Shown here: positions 33,010 through 40,519 of the stretch, in pieces | Position numbering within the stretch: position 1 is the stretch's first letter | Layout: each line of letters opens with the position of its first letter | The notes under the pieces: generated by a model | Seen by the model: only the letters and a program-made list of their open reading frames with translations | Databases searched by the model: none | What the model was told of the DNA's origin: nothing | DNA from: Bacteroidales bacterium UBA6408 | Lineage (GTDB): Bacteria > Bacteroidota > Bacteroidia > Bacteroidales > UBA932 | DNA length: 42,932 nt | Reading direction: 5' to 3' | NCBI GenBank assembly: GCA_002439805.1 | Contig: DJPQ01000046.1 | Coordinates: 1 to 42,932 of the forward strand | Made by a program: the position numbers and the translations under genes

Positions 33010-34392
33010 ATGGTTCAACTTGCAATTACAGAGACAGTTGCGACAACTGCCGGATGGGCAATGCCGGCATGGGCGATGATACCTTTCGCCCTGATGCTGA
33101 TTATGATTGCCGTCGGGCCGCTGTTCGCCGGACAATGGTGGGACAAGAACTCCCACAAACTTTTCGTTTCAATCATACTCGGAGCGCCGGTGGCGGTCTT
33201 CCTCGTGAAGCATGGCCTCGCCGGAGAACTTGAGCACCAGATTCTTTTTGATTACGGGCCGTTCGTGATTCTGCTGCTGACGCTTTATGTCGTGACCGGA
33301 GGCATCCATCTCACCGGAGACATAAAGCCTGCCTCCGGCATCAACACGGCGCTGCTCGGAACGGGATTCGTGCTGTCATCCTTCATGGGAACGACCGGCG
33401 CGGCCATGCTGCTGATCCGTCCGCTGCTCGACGTGAACGAAAAACGCAAGTACAAGGTGCACACGGTGCTGTTCTTCATCGCTCTCGTGGCAAACTGCGG
33501 AGGTCTGCTCTCCCCTCTCGGCGACCCGCCTCTCTTCATGCTCTACCTAAGGGGCGCGTCATTCACATGGTTTCTCAATATGCTCCCGGAGTGGCTTTTC
33601 ACGGGAGGGCTTCTGCTCCTCATATATTATATATGTGACAGGTTCTATTTCTCAAAGAAGGAAGATCCGTCGGCGTTTGAACTTCCGGAACACAGACAGC
33701 CCCTGCGCTTTCAGGGCAAGAGGAACTTCTGGTATCTCGGCGGCGTGATACTCGCGGTCGCCTTCATCAACCCTAGCTTCATTCCGCAGATGGGAGCCGA
33801 CGACGCGAAGTTCTGGATTAAGTTCCTCCGCGAATTCGTGCTTCTCGCCCTCATGGGAGTCTCGATTTACACGACGCCTCACGACATACGCTACGGTCTC
33901 AACAAATTCTCCTGGAGCCCGATTCTCGAAGTGGCGGCACTTTTCCTCGGAATCTTCGTCACAATGACCCCGGCACTCATCTATATGCAGGAGAACGCTG
34001 CACGGCTCGGCGTTGACCAGGTCTGGGAATTCTACTTCTCCACCGGAGCCCTGAGCTCATTCCTCGACAACACGCCTACGGCCGTGGCATTCCACAGCCT
34101 CGCGAGCGGCCTTCCGGAATCCGTCGCGGCAGCACAGGCCGGAGTCGTGGACGGAGTGTTCAACGGAGTGCCTTTTGTCGCAGGAATCCCGGAACTGCTG
34201 CTGAAGGCAATCTCCATCGGAGCGGTCTTTTTCGGTTCGCTCACCTACATCGGCAACGGCCCGAATTTCATGGTGAAGTCCATCGCCGAGAGTCAGGGAA
34301 TCAAGATGCCGACATTCTTCGGCTACATGACCAAGTTCTCCCTCGTCATTCTGCTCCCGATTTACGTTCTTCTCTACTTCATTTTCCTGTAG
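33010..34392 (+). CDS. nhaD: Na+/H+ antiporter, NhaD/ArsB-DASS superfamily
   Basis: 460 residues with 11-13 hydrophobic segments. Signature segments of the NhaD-type ion transporter superfamily are present: GGIHLTGDIKPASGINTALLGTGFVLSSFMGTTGAAMLLIRPLL, NCGGLLSPLGDPPLFMLYL, SSFLDNTPTAVAFHSLA and FFGSLTYIGNGPNFMVKSIAE, forming two similar halves with re-entrant loops. It exchanges sodium for protons across the inner membrane; citrate or arsenite transport is a less likely alternative for this superfamily. The start at 33010 is set by the promoter at 32958-32988. Confidence 0.85.
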   Translation: MVQLAITETVATTAGWAMPAWAMIPFALMLIMIAVGPLFAGQWWDKNSHKLFVSIILGAPVAVFLVKHGLAGELEHQILFDYGPFVILLLTLYVVTGGIHLTGDIKPASGINTALLGTGFVLSSFMGTTGAAMLLIRPLLDVNEKRKYKVHTVLFFIALVANCGGLLSPLGDPPLFMLYLRGASFTWFLNMLPEWLFTGGLLLLIYYICDRFYFSKKEDPSAFELPEHRQPLRFQGKRNFWYLGGVILAVAFINPSFIPQMGADDAKFWIKFLREFVLLALMGVSIYTTPHDIRYGLNKFSWSPILEVAALFLGIFVTMTPALIYMQENAARLGVDQVWEFYFSTGALSSFLDNTPTAVAFHSLASGLPESVAAAQAGVVDGVFNGVPFVAGIPELLLKAISIGAVFFGSLTYIGNGPNFMVKSIAESQGIKMPTFFGYMTKFSLVILLPIYVLLYFIFL

Positions 34393-34419
34393 AACCGGGA
34401 ATCTTTGAAAATATTGCTA

Positions 34420-34427
34420 TATATTTG
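34420..34427 (+). promoter_or_regulatory. Possible -7 element of the deformylase gene
   Basis: TATATTTG fits TAnnTTTG and ends 18 bp before the ATG at 34446. No TTTG lies at -33; one is found at a 12-bp distance only. Confidence 0.35.
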
Positions 34428-34445
34428 CCGTAAATTTTATGGAAT

Positions 34446-35144
34446 ATGAAAGTTTACGGCAATATTTTTATACTGGCTGCGGTGATGTTCGCTTCCGCCT
34501 GCGGCAACATAGGGCTGACGCACGACGAACTCCATACAATCGATTCAGCCGATGCGGATGGGGTCATGCGTGTGCTGACGATTTATGACAAAGAGGATTC
34601 GCTCGTTCTGAGAACCCCATGCGCCGACTTTGGGGAAGAGGATCTGGAGAGAATGTTCGCGGACAGCCTGTCCCCGTGCGCAAGGCTCGCCTCGCAGATG
34701 GTCGCGACGGTGACGAGCCCTAAGCAGGACGGAGTGGGGATAGCCGGGCCGCAGGTGGGCATCAGCCGCAGAATCATCGCGGTGCAGCGTTTTGACAAAC
34801 CGGGCAACCCGTTTGAGGTCTATCCTAACGTCCGCATCCTCGAAGGACGGGGCGACCGCCGCACCGGAGTCGAAGGCTGCCTCTCCATTCCCGGCCGCCG
34901 AGGAATAGTCGAAAGGTGGGACACGGTGGTCATCAGTTATGCAAAAGCCACAGAACCGCTCCGTGCGGAGGCCGGCAATGTTACGGTAATGACCGACGCT
35001 GCTGGGGACATCGCCGCCGCCCCTGATTGGGAGTATGTCACGGAAACCATCGGAGGCTTCACCGCAGTCATCTTCCAGCACGAATGCGACCACCTCGACG
35101 GCATACTCTACATCGACCGTGAAACTCCCGAAGTCCGGATGTAG
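34446..35144 (+). CDS. def: Peptide deformylase with lipoprotein-type signal
   Basis: 232 residues. All three catalytic motifs are present: GVGIAGPQVG (about 97-106, usual form GxGLAAPQ), EGCLSIPG (about 143-150, Cys metal ligand) and QHECDH (about 211-216, HExxH-type ligands and Glu). The enzyme should therefore bind Fe or Zn and remove formyl groups from peptides. Unlike ordinary cytoplasmic PDF, it starts with a lipoprotein signal (IFILAAVMFASAC). An insertion of about 25 residues (about 170-195, NVTVMTDAAGDIAAAP) lies between motifs 2 and 3. Export to the periplasmic side is inferred; the housekeeping def gene would lie elsewhere. Confidence 0.88.
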   Translation: MKVYGNIFILAAVMFASACGNIGLTHDELHTIDSADADGVMRVLTIYDKEDSLVLRTPCADFGEEDLERMFADSLSPCARLASQMVATVTSPKQDGVGIAGPQVGISRRIIAVQRFDKPGNPFEVYPNVRILEGRGDRRTGVEGCLSIPGRRGIVERWDTVVISYAKATEPLRAEAGNVTVMTDAAGDIAAAPDWEYVTETIGGFTAVIFQHECDHLDGILYIDRETPEVRM

Positions 35145-35222
35145 CCATGCCGGCACTTCAGCACAACAGCATATCTCCGGACAAACCGCATAAAATCAGC
35201 GAGTATTTCTTGTAAATGACGA

Positions 35223-35803
35223 GAAAAAGTTCAGCGGATTTCAGAGCGTGACGATTTGAGTTTCAAACAAGTCACCACCAGGGATTACGACCCGGACATC
35301 GAACTCTACACCCTAGACATCCCGAACAAGGTGATTCGTGTGGGACTCTTCGAAAACCTCCTCCCGAACTATGTTGACGGCATCTATGCCGAGCGTGGCG
35401 GGGTGGCGATAGCCCGGATGTCGGGACTCATCCGGCACAAAGACATGGACGGGGCGTTGCATCTGTTGCAGGATTATCTCGGCACGGTGCCTTATTGCAA
35501 CGTGACTAAAACTACGAGGGGCATTACCAGCAGATGCTCTGCATCATCTTCACCCTTCTTACCGCCTTCGTAGTGGATGTGGAGGTGCATACGCCTAAGG
35601 GCAGGGTGGATATGGTGTTACAGACCCAGACCGACCTTTTCCTGGTGGAGCTGAAGCTGAACAAAAGCGCACAGACGGCGATGAACCAAATCAATCTCCG
35701 ACAGTATCACAAACGTTTCGCCCTCTGTGGCTTGCCCATTACAAAAGTGGGCATCAACTTCGACTCCACCACGGGCAATATCGAAGCCTGGGTGATAGAA
35801 TAA
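35223..35803 (+). pseudogene. Frameshifted remnant of an AAA-ATPase-like/PD-(D/E)XK protein
   Basis: The first frame (from about 35223 to about 35507) reads DYDPDIELYTLDIPNKVIR, then LFENLLPNYV, typical of the region just after the AAA part of this family. Near 35508-35515 the frame changes: expected NYEGHYQQM is split, with extra bases in ACTAAAACTACGAGG. The second frame continues with MLCIIFTLLTAFVVDVEVHTPKGRVDMVLQTQTDLFLVELKL, the nuclease core (D in GRVDMV, E-x-K in VELKL). The N-terminal ATPase domain is missing altogether. It is therefore a pseudogene by two lesions. It belongs to the same broad family as the partial gene at 1-384. Confidence 0.75.
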
Positions 35804-35815
35804 ATAAATCACTCA

Positions 35816-36406
35816 TCACCGCTTCACCGTCGGGGACTTCCGGAAGATGAGGAGGACGACGAGCATGGTGAGGATTTCGGAGGTGGGGACGGCGAGCCAG
35901 GCGCCCTTGATGCCGAGAATGGGCGGGAGGACAAGGAAGGCGGCGCCCATAAGGACGAAGCTGCGGAGGACGGTGATGAGGGTGGCGGACCGGGCGCGTT
36001 CGATGCTTTGGAAATAGCTCATCGCAATGACATTGACGGCAAACGGGATGAATCCGGCGGAGAAAAGGCGCAGGCCGCTGACGGCGAGAGGATAGGCAGG
36101 GTCGGAGGACTTGAGGAACATCCGCACCACCCACTCGGCGCCGAGGAGCGAGACGAGGACTATGACCACACCATAAATGAGCGCAGTCTTCATAGAGACA
36201 TTGAGCGCGAGGCGGGTCTTGTCCGTGCGCCGGAGGCCATAGTTATAGCTGATGATAGGCTGGGCGGCCTGCCCGACGAAGACTCCGTCCGCGATGGTGT
36301 AGGACACGGCGGCAAGCATTCCCAACAGCGTGGGATATAGCACTTTCCGATAAAGCGCGGGGATGTCCTCTGAACTGAAGCCGATGCTGTCCCTCATCTT
36401 TTCCAT
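35816..36406 (-). pseudogene. MATE-family efflux protein with an in-frame internal deletion
   Basis: 196 residues against the normal 440-460. Residues 1-46 are the first transmembrane helix of a MATE pump (KVLYPTLLGMLAAVSYTIADGVFVGQ). The very next residues, AAQPIISYNYGLRRTDKTRL, belong to about position 270-290 of the complete family, and helices 8-12 follow normally to the end. About 230-250 residues are thus missing without loss of frame. Half of the transport core is gone, so a working pump is unlikely. The upstream promoter is perfect, so the gene may still be expressed. A collapsed assembly is an alternative. Confidence 0.75.
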
Positions 36407-36463
36407 GACGATAAATCTTTGATTTCCAATGATTTAATACACTGCCGCCCGCAAAAGAGCCGG

Positions 36464-36494
36464 CAAAGGTAGTCCAAAACTTCGACATAGCAAA
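36464..36494 (-). promoter_or_regulatory. Promoter of the MATE gene
   Basis: On the minus strand TTTG (36494-36491), 19 bp, TACCTTTG (36471-36464): full consensus. The predicted start of transcription is near 36458, about 50 nt before the ATG. Confidence 0.65.
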
Positions 36495-36695
36495 ATTTTT
36501 CGATTTCATATATCCGGAAACATATTTTTCGACATAATTTTTCTCGAATGACTAATGGATGCCGCAGGTTTGGGGAGAAAGGACGCACAAATTATATATT
36601 TTCAAATCTACAAAATTACATATTCCAGAAATCGTGCCCTCACGCGCCTCCAGCGGCATTGTTGATAACTTTGTGAATAATTAGAATGTGCATTT

Positions 36696-36727
36696 CTTGA
36701 CTATTTCAAAGACAAGATATAATTTTG
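36696..36727 (+). promoter_or_regulatory. Promoter of nrdD
   Basis: CTTG at 36696-36699, 20 bp, TAATTTTG at 36720-36727. One mismatch in -33, none in -7. This would give a leader of about 100 nt before the ATG at 36837. Confidence 0.5.
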
Positions 36728-36836
36728 TTATCCCTCAACGGAAAGAAAATAGTTTATTCGAGGACAAGGCGGTGATTTTCAATAAATTGGATTCATCGTC
36801 CGTGTGTCCGACAACCTAAGATAACATAAACACATT

Positions 36837-38960
36837 ATGGGCAGTTCAGAAATTTACATCATCAAGCGCGACGGCAAGCATGTGCCTTTTTCTGTCGATA
36901 AGATAAAGAATGCTATCCGGAAGGCATTTCTTGCGGTCGGGGCATTCGCGACGGACGACGACCTCACGACGATTCTCTCTCACGTGAGGCTCACCAACGG
37001 CATGACAGTGGAGGAAATCCAGAATCAGGTGGAGACAGGGCTGATGGCCGAGAAATATTTCAAGGTGGCGAAGGAGTTCATGCTCTACCGTCAGAGGCAC
37101 GCCGAGGACAGGGACACCCGCGACAAGCTGAACTTCCTCATAGACTACTGCAACTCGACGAACCCTGCCACCGGAAGCAAGTTCGACGCGAACGCCAATG
37201 TCGAGAACAAGAACATAGCCACCCTGATGGGAGAGCTCCCGAAGAAGGGGTTCATCAGGATGAACCGCAGGATTCTCTGCGACCGTCTCAAGGAAATGTA
37301 CGGCAAGGAGTTCGCGGACAAATACATAAAGCTGCTCAAGAACCATTTCATCTACAAGAACGACGAGACATCCCTCGCGAACTACTGCGCCAGCATCACC
37401 ATGTATCCGTGGCTGCTGAACGGAACGCTTTCAATCGGCGGCAACTCGACCAGGCCGACCAACCTCAAGTCGTTCTGCGGCGGGTTCGTGAACCTCGTGT
37501 TCATCGTATCCAGCATGCTGAGCGGCGCCTGCGCGACACCGGAGTTCCTGATGTACATGAACTATTTCATCGGCAAGGAATACGGTCTCGACTACTACAC
37601 GAGAGCCGACGAGGTGGTCGACCTCTCGCTCAAGAAGAGGACGATTGACAAGGTCATCACCGACTGCTTCGAGCAGATTGTCTATTCAATCAACCAGCCT
37701 ACCGGAGCGCGTAATTTCCAGGCAGTGTTCTGGAACATAGCTTATTACGACCGCTATTACTTCGAGAGCATGTTCGGCGAGTTCTTCTTTCCGGACGGCA
37801 GCAGGCCCGACTGGGAGGGTCTGAGCTGGCTCCAGAAAAGGTTCATGAAGTGGTTCAACGCCGAGAGGCTCAAGACCCCGCTCACCTTCCCTGTGGAGAC
37901 GATGTCGCTGCTCACGAAGGACGGAGACGTGCGCGATGAGGAGTGGGGCGACTTCACTGCCGAGATGTACGCCGAGGGGCACTCATTCTTCACATATATG
38001 AGCGACAACGCGGACTCACTGGCAAGCTGCTGCCGTCTGCGCAACGAGATTCAGGACAACGGGTTCAGCTACACGCTCGGCGCGGGCGGAGTTTCGACCG
38101 GGTCGAAGTCTGTGCTCACCATCAACCTCAACCGCTGCATCCAGTATGCCGTGAAGAACGGCATGGACTACATCGCATTCCTTGAGGACGTGGCAGACAC
38201 GGTGCATAAGGTTCAGCTAGGCTACAACGAGAACCTTAAGATGCTCCAGAGCAAGGGTATGCTTCCGCTGTTCGACGCAGGCTACATCAACATCGCCCGC
38301 CAGTACCTCACCGTCGGCATCAACGGCATGGTGGAGGCGGCCGAGTTCCTCGGGATTCCTATCACCGACAATCCTCAATACACCGAGTTCGTCCAGAAGG
38401 TCCTCGGCGTTATGGAACGATACAACAAAAAGTACCGCACGAAAGAGACCCTCTTCAACTGCGAGATGATTCCTGCGGAGAACGTGGGCGTCAAGCACGC
38501 GAAGTGGGACAGGGAGGACGGATATATGGTTCCGCGAGACTGCTACAACAGCTACTTCTATGTCGTGGAGGACGACTCGCTGAACATCATCGACAAGTTC
38601 CGCCTCCACGGACGCAAGTACATCGAGCACCTCACGGGAGGCTCGGCGCTGCACATGAACCTGGACGAGCACCTGAGCAAGGAGCAGTACAGGCAGCTGC
38701 TCAGGGTGGCCGCTCACGAGGGCTGCAACTACTTCACCTTCAACATCCCGAACACAATCTGCAACGACTGCGGGCACATCGACAAGCGCTATCTGCACGA
38801 GTGCCCTAAGTGCCACAGCAAGAATGTCGATTACCTCACCCGAATCATAGGCTACATGAAGAGGGTCAGCAACTTCTCCGCCGCAAGGCAGGCTGAGGCG
38901 GCACGGAGGTACTATGCTCACGACCATGGCGAAATCGAGGAGACGGAAGTCGCAAAGTAG
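36837..38960 (+). CDS. nrdD: Anaerobic ribonucleoside-triphosphate reductase
   Basis: 707 residues. An N-terminal ATP-cone (about 3-95, YIIKRDGKHVPFSVDKIKNAI) provides allosteric control. The catalytic ten-stranded barrel follows. Near the C-terminus a zinc site has Cys at about 642, 645, 656 and 659 (CNDCGH and CPKC), and the glycyl radical loop RIIGYMKRV has Gly near 672. The enzyme makes dNTPs without oxygen, using formate or a thiol reductant as electron donor. Activator nrdG follows after a palindromic element; the last seven codons of nrdD lie inside that element's left arm. Confidence 0.95.
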   Translation: MGSSEIYIIKRDGKHVPFSVDKIKNAIRKAFLAVGAFATDDDLTTILSHVRLTNGMTVEEIQNQVETGLMAEKYFKVAKEFMLYRQRHAEDRDTRDKLNFLIDYCNSTNPATGSKFDANANVENKNIATLMGELPKKGFIRMNRRILCDRLKEMYGKEFADKYIKLLKNHFIYKNDETSLANYCASITMYPWLLNGTLSIGGNSTRPTNLKSFCGGFVNLVFIVSSMLSGACATPEFLMYMNYFIGKEYGLDYYTRADEVVDLSLKKRTIDKVITDCFEQIVYSINQPTGARNFQAVFWNIAYYDRYYFESMFGEFFFPDGSRPDWEGLSWLQKRFMKWFNAERLKTPLTFPVETMSLLTKDGDVRDEEWGDFTAEMYAEGHSFFTYMSDNADSLASCCRLRNEIQDNGFSYTLGAGGVSTGSKSVLTINLNRCIQYAVKNGMDYIAFLEDVADTVHKVQLGYNENLKMLQSKGMLPLFDAGYINIARQYLTVGINGMVEAAEFLGIPITDNPQYTEFVQKVLGVMERYNKKYRTKETLFNCEMIPAENVGVKHAKWDREDGYMVPRDCYNSYFYVVEDDSLNIIDKFRLHGRKYIEHLTGGSALHMNLDEHLSKEQYRQLLRVAAHEGCNYFTFNIPNTICNDCGHIDKRYLHECPKCHSKNVDYLTRIIGYMKRVSNFSAARQAEAARRYYAHDHGEIEETEVAK

Positions 38961-39062
38961 CGAATAGCTGCGTTGCGGTCGTCGTCAAAATCCTCACAAC
39001 CATTAGGTTGCTGCGGTTTCAACTCCTCGCGCGCCTTGCTCTTCATCTACTTATCGACTTCC
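38945..39062 (+). repeat. Palindromic intergenic element, copy 3
   Basis: 118 bp. The left arm GGAAGTCGCAAAGTAG (38945-38960) is the coding end of nrdD including its stop codon. The right arm CTACTTATCGACTTCC is its reverse complement at 14 of 16 positions. The core between them carries CTGCGTTGCGGTCGTCGTC, AATCCTCACAACCATTAGG, TTGCTGCGG and GCGCGCCTTGC. It is almost identical in the core to copy 4 but differs fully in the arms. Confidence 0.8.
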
Positions 39063-39135
39063 TCCCTCCAAGCATATTGCTCTGCAACTTCGGGCGGAAC
39101 TGGATGGAGCTGAAAAATCTTTGGGCTGAAAGAGA

Positions 39136-39645
39136 ATGCTGAAGTTCTACAATTATGACATTGTATGTCAGGAGATTCCTGACGAGGTGACTCTTGCGAT
39201 AAACATCACCGGGTGTCCGAACCGCTGCGAGGGCTGTCACAGCCAGTGGCTCTGGGAGGACACCGGAGAGGTTTTGTGCGGTGCCATGCCGGACGGGAGC
39301 GGAGAGGATTTCAGCGGGCTGGACACGGTAGTGGGCGGCTATGCGCCGTGCGTGACCTGCGTCTGCTTCATGGGCGGGGACAATTCTCCGGAGGAGGTGG
39401 AGCTGTGCGCGATTAGGGTGCGGAAGCTCTGGCCGGGGCTGAAGACGGGGTGGTATTCTGGACGTGACGAGGTGCCCGCAGGAATTGACGAGCGGAACTT
39501 CGACTACATCAAGCTCGGGCCGTATAAAAAGGAGTGCGGCGGACTGCGCAGCCCGAATACCAATCAGAAACTGTACAGGATTGAACCGGACGGGGCACGC
39601 TGCCTGATTCATGTCCACGACCCGCACAGGGCCGGGATTGTCTGA
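39136..39645 (+). CDS. nrdG: Anaerobic ribonucleotide reductase-activating protein
   Basis: 169 residues. The radical-SAM cluster motif is CPNRCEGC with Cys at 27, 31 and 34 (CxxxCxxC), preceded by VTLAINITG. The GGDN segment (near 80) binds S-adenosylmethionine. It cleaves SAM to make the glycyl radical on NrdD. It lies 175 bp after nrdD and ends with the codons that form the left arm of palindromic element copy 4. The two nrd genes are probably co-transcribed through copy 3. Confidence 0.93.
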   Translation: MLKFYNYDIVCQEIPDEVTLAINITGCPNRCEGCHSQWLWEDTGEVLCGAMPDGSGEDFSGLDTVVGGYAPCVTCVCFMGGDNSPEEVELCAIRVRKLWPGLKTGWYSGRDEVPAGIDERNFDYIKLGPYKKECGGLRSPNTNQKLYRIEPDGARCLIHVHDPHRAGIV

Positions 39646-39750
39646 AAAGCGAACAGCTGCGTTGCGGTCGTCGTCAAAACCCTCACGACCATCAGGTTGC
39701 TGCGGTTTCAGCTCCTCGCGCGCCTTGCTCTTCATCTTTTTATACAATCC
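39635..39750 (+). repeat. Palindromic intergenic element, copy 4
   Basis: 116 bp. The left arm GGATTGTCTGAAAAG (39635-39649) consists of the last codons and stop of nrdG. The right arm CTTTTTATACAATCC mirrors it at 13 of 15 positions. The core carries CTGCGTTGCGGTCGTCGTC, CCCTCACGACCATCAGG, TTGCTGCGG and GCGCGCCTTGC. The A-to-G change in ACGACC turns an A-T pair of the central hairpin into G-T, keeping pairing possible in RNA. Confidence 0.8.
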
Positions 39751-39801
39751 CTCCGCCACGGTTTTACATCAATACTGACAAGGACAAAATTTTTCAACAT
39801 C

Positions 39802-40455
39802 GTGAACGAAGAGGTTTACAGATATATTAAGGAGCACTCGACGAGGCAGTCTGAGGCGCTGCGCTGGGTCGAGAAGCAGACCAACATCCGCACCAATCAC
39901 GCGAGGATGCTCTCGGGGAGCGTGCAGGGAGAGCTGCTGAGGATGCTCGTGAAGATGAGCGGGGCGAGGCGCGTGCTTGAGCTCGGGACGTTCACCGGCT
40001 ACTCCTCCATATGTCTTGCCTCGGCTCTGCCGGAGGACGGACATCTCGACACTCTGGAACTCAACGACGAACTTGAGGACCTGATTCGCGAGGGGTTTGA
40101 ACGCGCCGGGGTGAGCGACAGGATTTCGCTCCACATCGGTGACTGCAAAAAGACGCTGATGGAATTTAACGAGAATCCGACCTTCGAGCAGTATGACATG
40201 GTGTTCATCGACGCGAACAAGCGCGAGTACTGCGACTACTACGAACTGGTGTTCCCGTTCGTCCGCCCGGGAGGCTGGATTCTCGCCGACAATGTCCTAT
40301 GGGACGGAAAGGTCTGCGCAGAGACCGTCTCGCAGGACAGGCAGACTCAGGGAATACTCGCCTTCAACGAGATGGTCGCCGCCGACCCGAGGGTCGAGAA
40401 CGTGATACTCCCCCTTCGCGACGGACTGAACATCATATACAAGAAATTTAGTTAA
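39802..40455 (+). CDS. O-methyltransferase, SAM-dependent (caffeoyl-CoA/catechol type)
   Basis: 217 residues if translation starts at the GTG at 39802. The frame is open further upstream, but that part is palindromic element copy 4, so I reject the ATG at 39697. The SAM motif I is VLELGTFTGYSS (about 58-69), with an acidic motif II in LDTLELNDE and the metal-binding MVFIDANKREYCDYYE and ILADNVLWDGKV of the O-methyltransferase family 3. It would methylate a hydroxyl group on a small molecule such as a catechol. The ending NIIYKKFS is typical. Confidence 0.85.
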   Translation: MNEEVYRYIKEHSTRQSEALRWVEKQTNIRTNHARMLSGSVQGELLRMLVKMSGARRVLELGTFTGYSSICLASALPEDGHLDTLELNDELEDLIREGFERAGVSDRISLHIGDCKKTLMEFNENPTFEQYDMVFIDANKREYCDYYELVFPFVRPGGWILADNVLWDGKVCAETVSQDRQTQGILAFNEMVAADPRVENVILPLRDGLNIIYKKFS

Positions 40456-40460
40456 ATTTG
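40453..40460 (+). promoter_or_regulatory. Possible -7 element of murA
   Basis: TAAATTTG fits TAnnTTTG and overlaps the 3' end of the O-methyltransferase gene. No -33 TTTG is found. It would place transcription start near 40466. Confidence 0.35.
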
Positions 40461-40519
40461 CATCCGTCGGATAGATTTTCGAAGAGGGAGCATACCGGGT
40501 GTATGTGACCGATGAGAAA

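Larger units (their letters stand above)
36407..36836. other. Long AT-rich intergenic region upstream of nrdD
   Basis: No gene could be found in these 430 bp. It holds the minus-strand promoter of the MATE gene (36464-36494) and a plus-strand promoter for nrdD (36696-36727), with another TAACTTTG at 36666-36673 that lacks a -33 box. Nothing resembling a known riboswitch was recognised. The stretch 36585-36625 is very AT-rich. Confidence 0.6.

Noticed and set aside
36666..36673. TAACTTTG upstream of nrdD as the main promoter
   Set aside because: A perfect -7 box, but no TTTG or similar at 19-21 bp upstream; the pair at 36696-36727 fits better.
17855..39750. The four repeats as a CRISPR array or REP/BIME elements
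   Set aside because: The copies are dispersed over 22 kb without spacers or cas genes, and the core lacks the GTAG-type tetranucleotide and short-stem form of REP sequences.
40499..40519. GTG at 40499 as the murA start
   Set aside because: Possible, but the added residues (MYVTDEK) have no counterpart in the family, and ATG codons follow at 40520 and 40559.
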